DNA from: Terriglobia bacterium
GTDB taxonomy: Bacteria > Acidobacteriota > Terriglobia > Terriglobales > Acidobacteriaceae
NCBI GenBank assembly: GCA_020073285.1
Contig: JAIQFM010000025.1
Coordinates: 1 to 34,838 of the forward strand
Direction of reading: 5' to 3'
DNA: 34,838 bases
Below the pieces are notes generated by a model, which was given only the letters and a program-made list of their open reading frames with translations, did not search any database and was not told where the DNA came from. Numbering within the stretch: the stretch's first letter is position 1; each line of letters begins with the position of its first letter. Below, in pieces: positions 32,817-34,838 of the stretch. The position numbers and the translations under genes are program-made.

Positions 32817-33782
32817 ATGTACAGAATTGGCGAAAACGTGGTCCGCATAGAGGCTGAGGCGCTGCGCGCGCTCGCCGACCGCCTCGCCGGGCCCATGGCG
32901 GAGGCGTTCACGCGCGCGGTCGAGTGCCTGTACCGCTGCGGCGGGCGCGTGGTCGTCACCGGCATGGGCAAAAGCGGGCTGGTGGCGCGCAAGATTGCCG
33001 CCACGCTTTCCTCCACCGGAACGCCGTCGCTGTACATGCACCCGGTCGAAGCGGTGCACGGCGACCTGGGCATGATTGTGCGCGGCGATGTCGTGCTGGC
33101 GTTGTCGCAAAGCGGCGGCACCGAGGAGATTCTGAACCTGCTGAGTAACATCAAGCGGCTGGACGTAAAACTGGTGGCCATGACCGGGAAAATGCGCTCG
33201 ACGCTGGCACTAGCGGCCGATATCGCGCTGGACTGCTCGGTGGAGCAGGAGGCGTGCAGCTTGGGCCTGGCGCCAACGGCTTCGACCACGACGATGGTCG
33301 CGCTGGGCGATGCGCTGGCGGTTGCGCTGGCGGAGAAGCGTGGGTTCAAGGAAGAGGACTTCGCCGATCTTCATCCCGGCGGCAAGCTAGGCAAAAAGCT
33401 GGCGCGGGTTTCGCGTCTGATGCACACCGGCGACGCCATTCCGCGGGTCACGTTGCAGACGCCCATGTCGGAAGTGATCTACGAGATGTCGCGCAAGAAG
33501 CTGGGCGTTACCACGGTTACCGAGGGTGACAAGCTGGTGGGGATCATCAGCGATGGCGACCTGCGGCGGCTGCTGGAGCGCCGCGGCAAGGACGTGCTCG
33601 ATCTCACCGCTGGCGACTGCATGACGCGCGACCCGAAGACCATCCATGCCGGCGAGTTCGCCGCCGCCGCGCTCAACGTCATGGAGCAGAAGAAAATCAC
33701 CTCGCTGGCGGTGGTCGGCGACGGCGGGCGGCTGGAAGGCATCATTCACCTGCATGATTTGTGGGGAACGGAGATGGTGTAA
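32817..33782 (+). CDS. kdsD: Arabinose-5-phosphate isomerase
   Basis: The product has 321 residues. The SIS domain (about 35-175) shows VVVTGMGKSGLVARKIAATLSSTGTPSLYMHPVEAVHGDLG and ALSQSGGTEEI. A DLHPGGKLGKKL hinge follows, then two CBS domains (about 205-321). KdsD converts ribulose-5-phosphate to arabinose-5-phosphate, the KdsA substrate. The full length matches KpsF/GutQ/KdsD enzymes. It is the last recognisable gene of the KDO block. Confidence 0.95.
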   Translation: MYRIGENVVRIEAEALRALADRLAGPMAEAFTRAVECLYRCGGRVVVTGMGKSGLVARKIAATLSSTGTPSLYMHPVEAVHGDLGMIVRGDVVLALSQSGGTEEILNLLSNIKRLDVKLVAMTGKMRSTLALAADIALDCSVEQEACSLGLAPTASTTTMVALGDALAVALAEKRGFKEEDFADLHPGGKLGKKLARVSRLMHTGDAIPRVTLQTPMSEVIYEMSRKKLGVTTVTEGDKLVGIISDGDLRRLLERRGKDVLDLTAGDCMTRDPKTIHAGEFAAAALNVMEQKKITSLAVVGDGGRLEGIIHLHDLWGTEMV

Positions 33783-33903
33783 TTTGGCAATTGCGTAATC
33801 GGGTAATTGGGTAATTGAACCAGCGACTTCGTTGCGTGCAATTTCACCGAATTCGTTTAAGGGCCTGGACAATTCCGCAATTACCCGATTCTGCAATTAC
33901 GAA
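33783..33903. repeat. Facing AATTG short repeat arrays after kdsD
   Basis: GGCAATTGCGTAATCGGGTA-type units (from 33785) face ACAATTCCGCAATTACCCGA-type units (ending near 33903). It fills the gap between kdsD and the 70-residue ORF, whose ATG lies eight bases later. Confidence 0.85.
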
Positions 33904-33910
33904 ATTTTCT

Positions 33911-34123
33911 ATGTATCACTACGATGCCAATATCGCCCTCGAGGAACTGAAGGAAGACGCGGTGCTGCCCAACCCCGTGCACGTGCGCGACATGATGTTA
34001 CGCGCGAAGCTGTCGCCGGACCGGTCGCTGGAGTTGAACCGGCTGTTCGTGGAATATCAGCGACAGTTCGGGGAACTACTGAAAGTGGGGAAGGAGCTGC
34101 TGTCGCACCTGGTCAGCGAGTGA
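33911..34123 (+). CDS. Small hypothetical protein
   Basis: The product has 70 residues and starts MYHYDANIALEELKEDAVLPN. It is helical and charged, ending in a coiled segment (LNRLFVEYQRQFGELLKVGKELLSHLVSE). There is no membrane segment. Residues upstream in the longer frame come from the repeat array, so the ATG at 33911 is used. It overlaps the convergent next gene by 11 bases. I do not recognise the family. Confidence 0.65.
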   Translation: MYHYDANIALEELKEDAVLPNPVHVRDMMLRAKLSPDRSLELNRLFVEYQRQFGELLKVGKELLSHLVSE

Positions 34124-34787
34124 ACGCGCCAGCGGCGGGCGTAGCAGCGCTCAGCCTGGCGGCCACCACTGCAGCCTCCTCGATGTATGCGGGCAGTCGT
34201 TCGGGCTTCGCCAAGTATCCGGCGCGGCAGATCAGGAGCCAGGCGCCACTGCTCTCCACCGCCCAGCGCCGCGTCTTGTCCAGCGACTGGAAATAGTCCA
34301 GCAGTGGGGGCTGGAAGAACTTCCGCAGCGCCTCCTCGTCCGGCCCGACCAGCAAGTAACTGCGGCAGAATTCGGGATGTGAATCGAAGCGCATCACCGT
34401 CATCCACAGCCGGGCAAACACCGGCGCCATGACGTTGGGATTTACGCCGTGAAATACGGTGAGCAAGTCGAAAACCGGCAGCGCGGCGCGGAACGCCACC
34501 ACGGTTTCGCGATTGCCTTGGGGCGAGCGGTAGTCGAAGGCCACAATTTGCTTGTCGCCATCGGCGCCGCGCATGACGTTACGGGCGACGCCACGGCGCT
34601 GCGTGAAACGGAGAATGGAAAGCATCTCTTCGTCGCCGAAGGGGACGGCGGTTTCGTCGAAGGAAAATCCGCGCTCCGCAGCGACTCGCGCCAGCGCCCG
34701 GGTGCGCCGTATCTGAGTGGTGCGCACCACCACCCCGGCTATGATCAGCGCCACTATCACCGCCGCGATGAGAATCGCAAGCTCCAC
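34113..34787 (-). CDS. Membrane-anchored hypothetical protein
   Basis: The product has 224 residues. One N-terminal membrane helix (about 3-22, LAILIAAVIVALIIAGVVV) is followed by a basic patch (RTTQIRRTRALARVAAERG). A soluble alpha/beta domain contains KQIVAFDYRSPQGNRETVVAF, a short wording seen in bacterial proteins of unknown function with an N-terminal anchor. The ATG at 34787 fits the helix. No clear motif or catalytic residues are visible. It is convergent with the 70-residue ORF. Confidence 0.75.
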   Translation of the reverse strand: MELAILIAAVIVALIIAGVVVRTTQIRRTRALARVAAERGFSFDETAVPFGDEEMLSILRFTQRRGVARNVMRGADGDKQIVAFDYRSPQGNRETVVAFRAALPVFDLLTVFHGVNPNVMAPVFARLWMTVMRFDSHPEFCRSYLLVGPDEEALRKFFQPPLLDYFQSLDKTRRWAVESSGAWLLICRAGYLAKPERLPAYIEEAAVVAARLSAATPAAGAFTR

Positions 34788-34838
34788 GTTGGCCTCTGGC
34801 TGGCTTTTGGCGGTGGAGTGTACAACGGATCGGCGCGC

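Overview
The window looks like chromosomal DNA of an acidobacterium (Acidobacteriota, Koribacter/Terriglobia-like). The base composition is GC-rich. Three secreted proteins carry the von Willebrand A-like domain that is expanded in acidobacteria, there is an MglA-type GTPase, and KDO biosynthesis genes point to a Gram-negative envelope. Species-level assignment is inference.

Layout. (1) 1-3.0 kb: the end of an unknown gene, then the most unusual gene of the window. It is an M50-like HEXGH membrane protease domain fused to an enolase whose two domains are in swapped order (circular permutation), with the catalytic residues kept. (2) 3.2-5.9 kb: a leftward four-gene operon (GbsR/MarR-type regulator, 4-TM protein, YndJ-like membrane protein, DCC thiol-disulfide protein). 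A perfect palindrome overlaps its promoter. (3) 6-8.6 kb: a secreted M48 metalloprotease, a small membrane protein and MglA. (4) 8.7-15 kb: an accessory stretch. Three VWA-like secreted proteins surround a parS-like centromere site, an N-terminally truncated RHS tip with a 55-residue membrane ORF right behind it (candidate effector/immunity remnant), and a broken REP-associated transposase with its REP hairpins. (5) 15-25.2 kb, leftward: a conserved housekeeping block read from right to left as infC, rpmI, rplT, pheS, an unknown gene, pheT, a Tat-exported aminotransferase, a ZapB-like coiled coil, zapA, a probable 6S RNA, lgt and an RluD-type pseudouridine synthase. (6) 25.3-27.1 kb: a CYTH protein and a secreted hypothetical protein. 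(7) 27.4-34.8 kb, rightward: pyrG, a membrane glycosyltransferase-like TPR protein, kdsA, a thioredoxin-like protein, kdsD and a small unknown, then a convergent hypothetical gene. PyrG supplies CTP, and KdsA and KdsD make the KDO precursor, so this block fits LPS inner-core synthesis.

Intergenic DNA is crowded with repeats: at least seven families of 7-8 bp quasi-tandem repeats arranged as facing (inverted) arrays, plus several hairpin (REP-like) families. They fill almost every gap in the translation operon. They run into gene ends (pheT and the aminotransferase stop inside one family), and one hairpin repeat appears to be translated in frame within PheT.

All family assignments come from reading motifs by eye; no database search was run.
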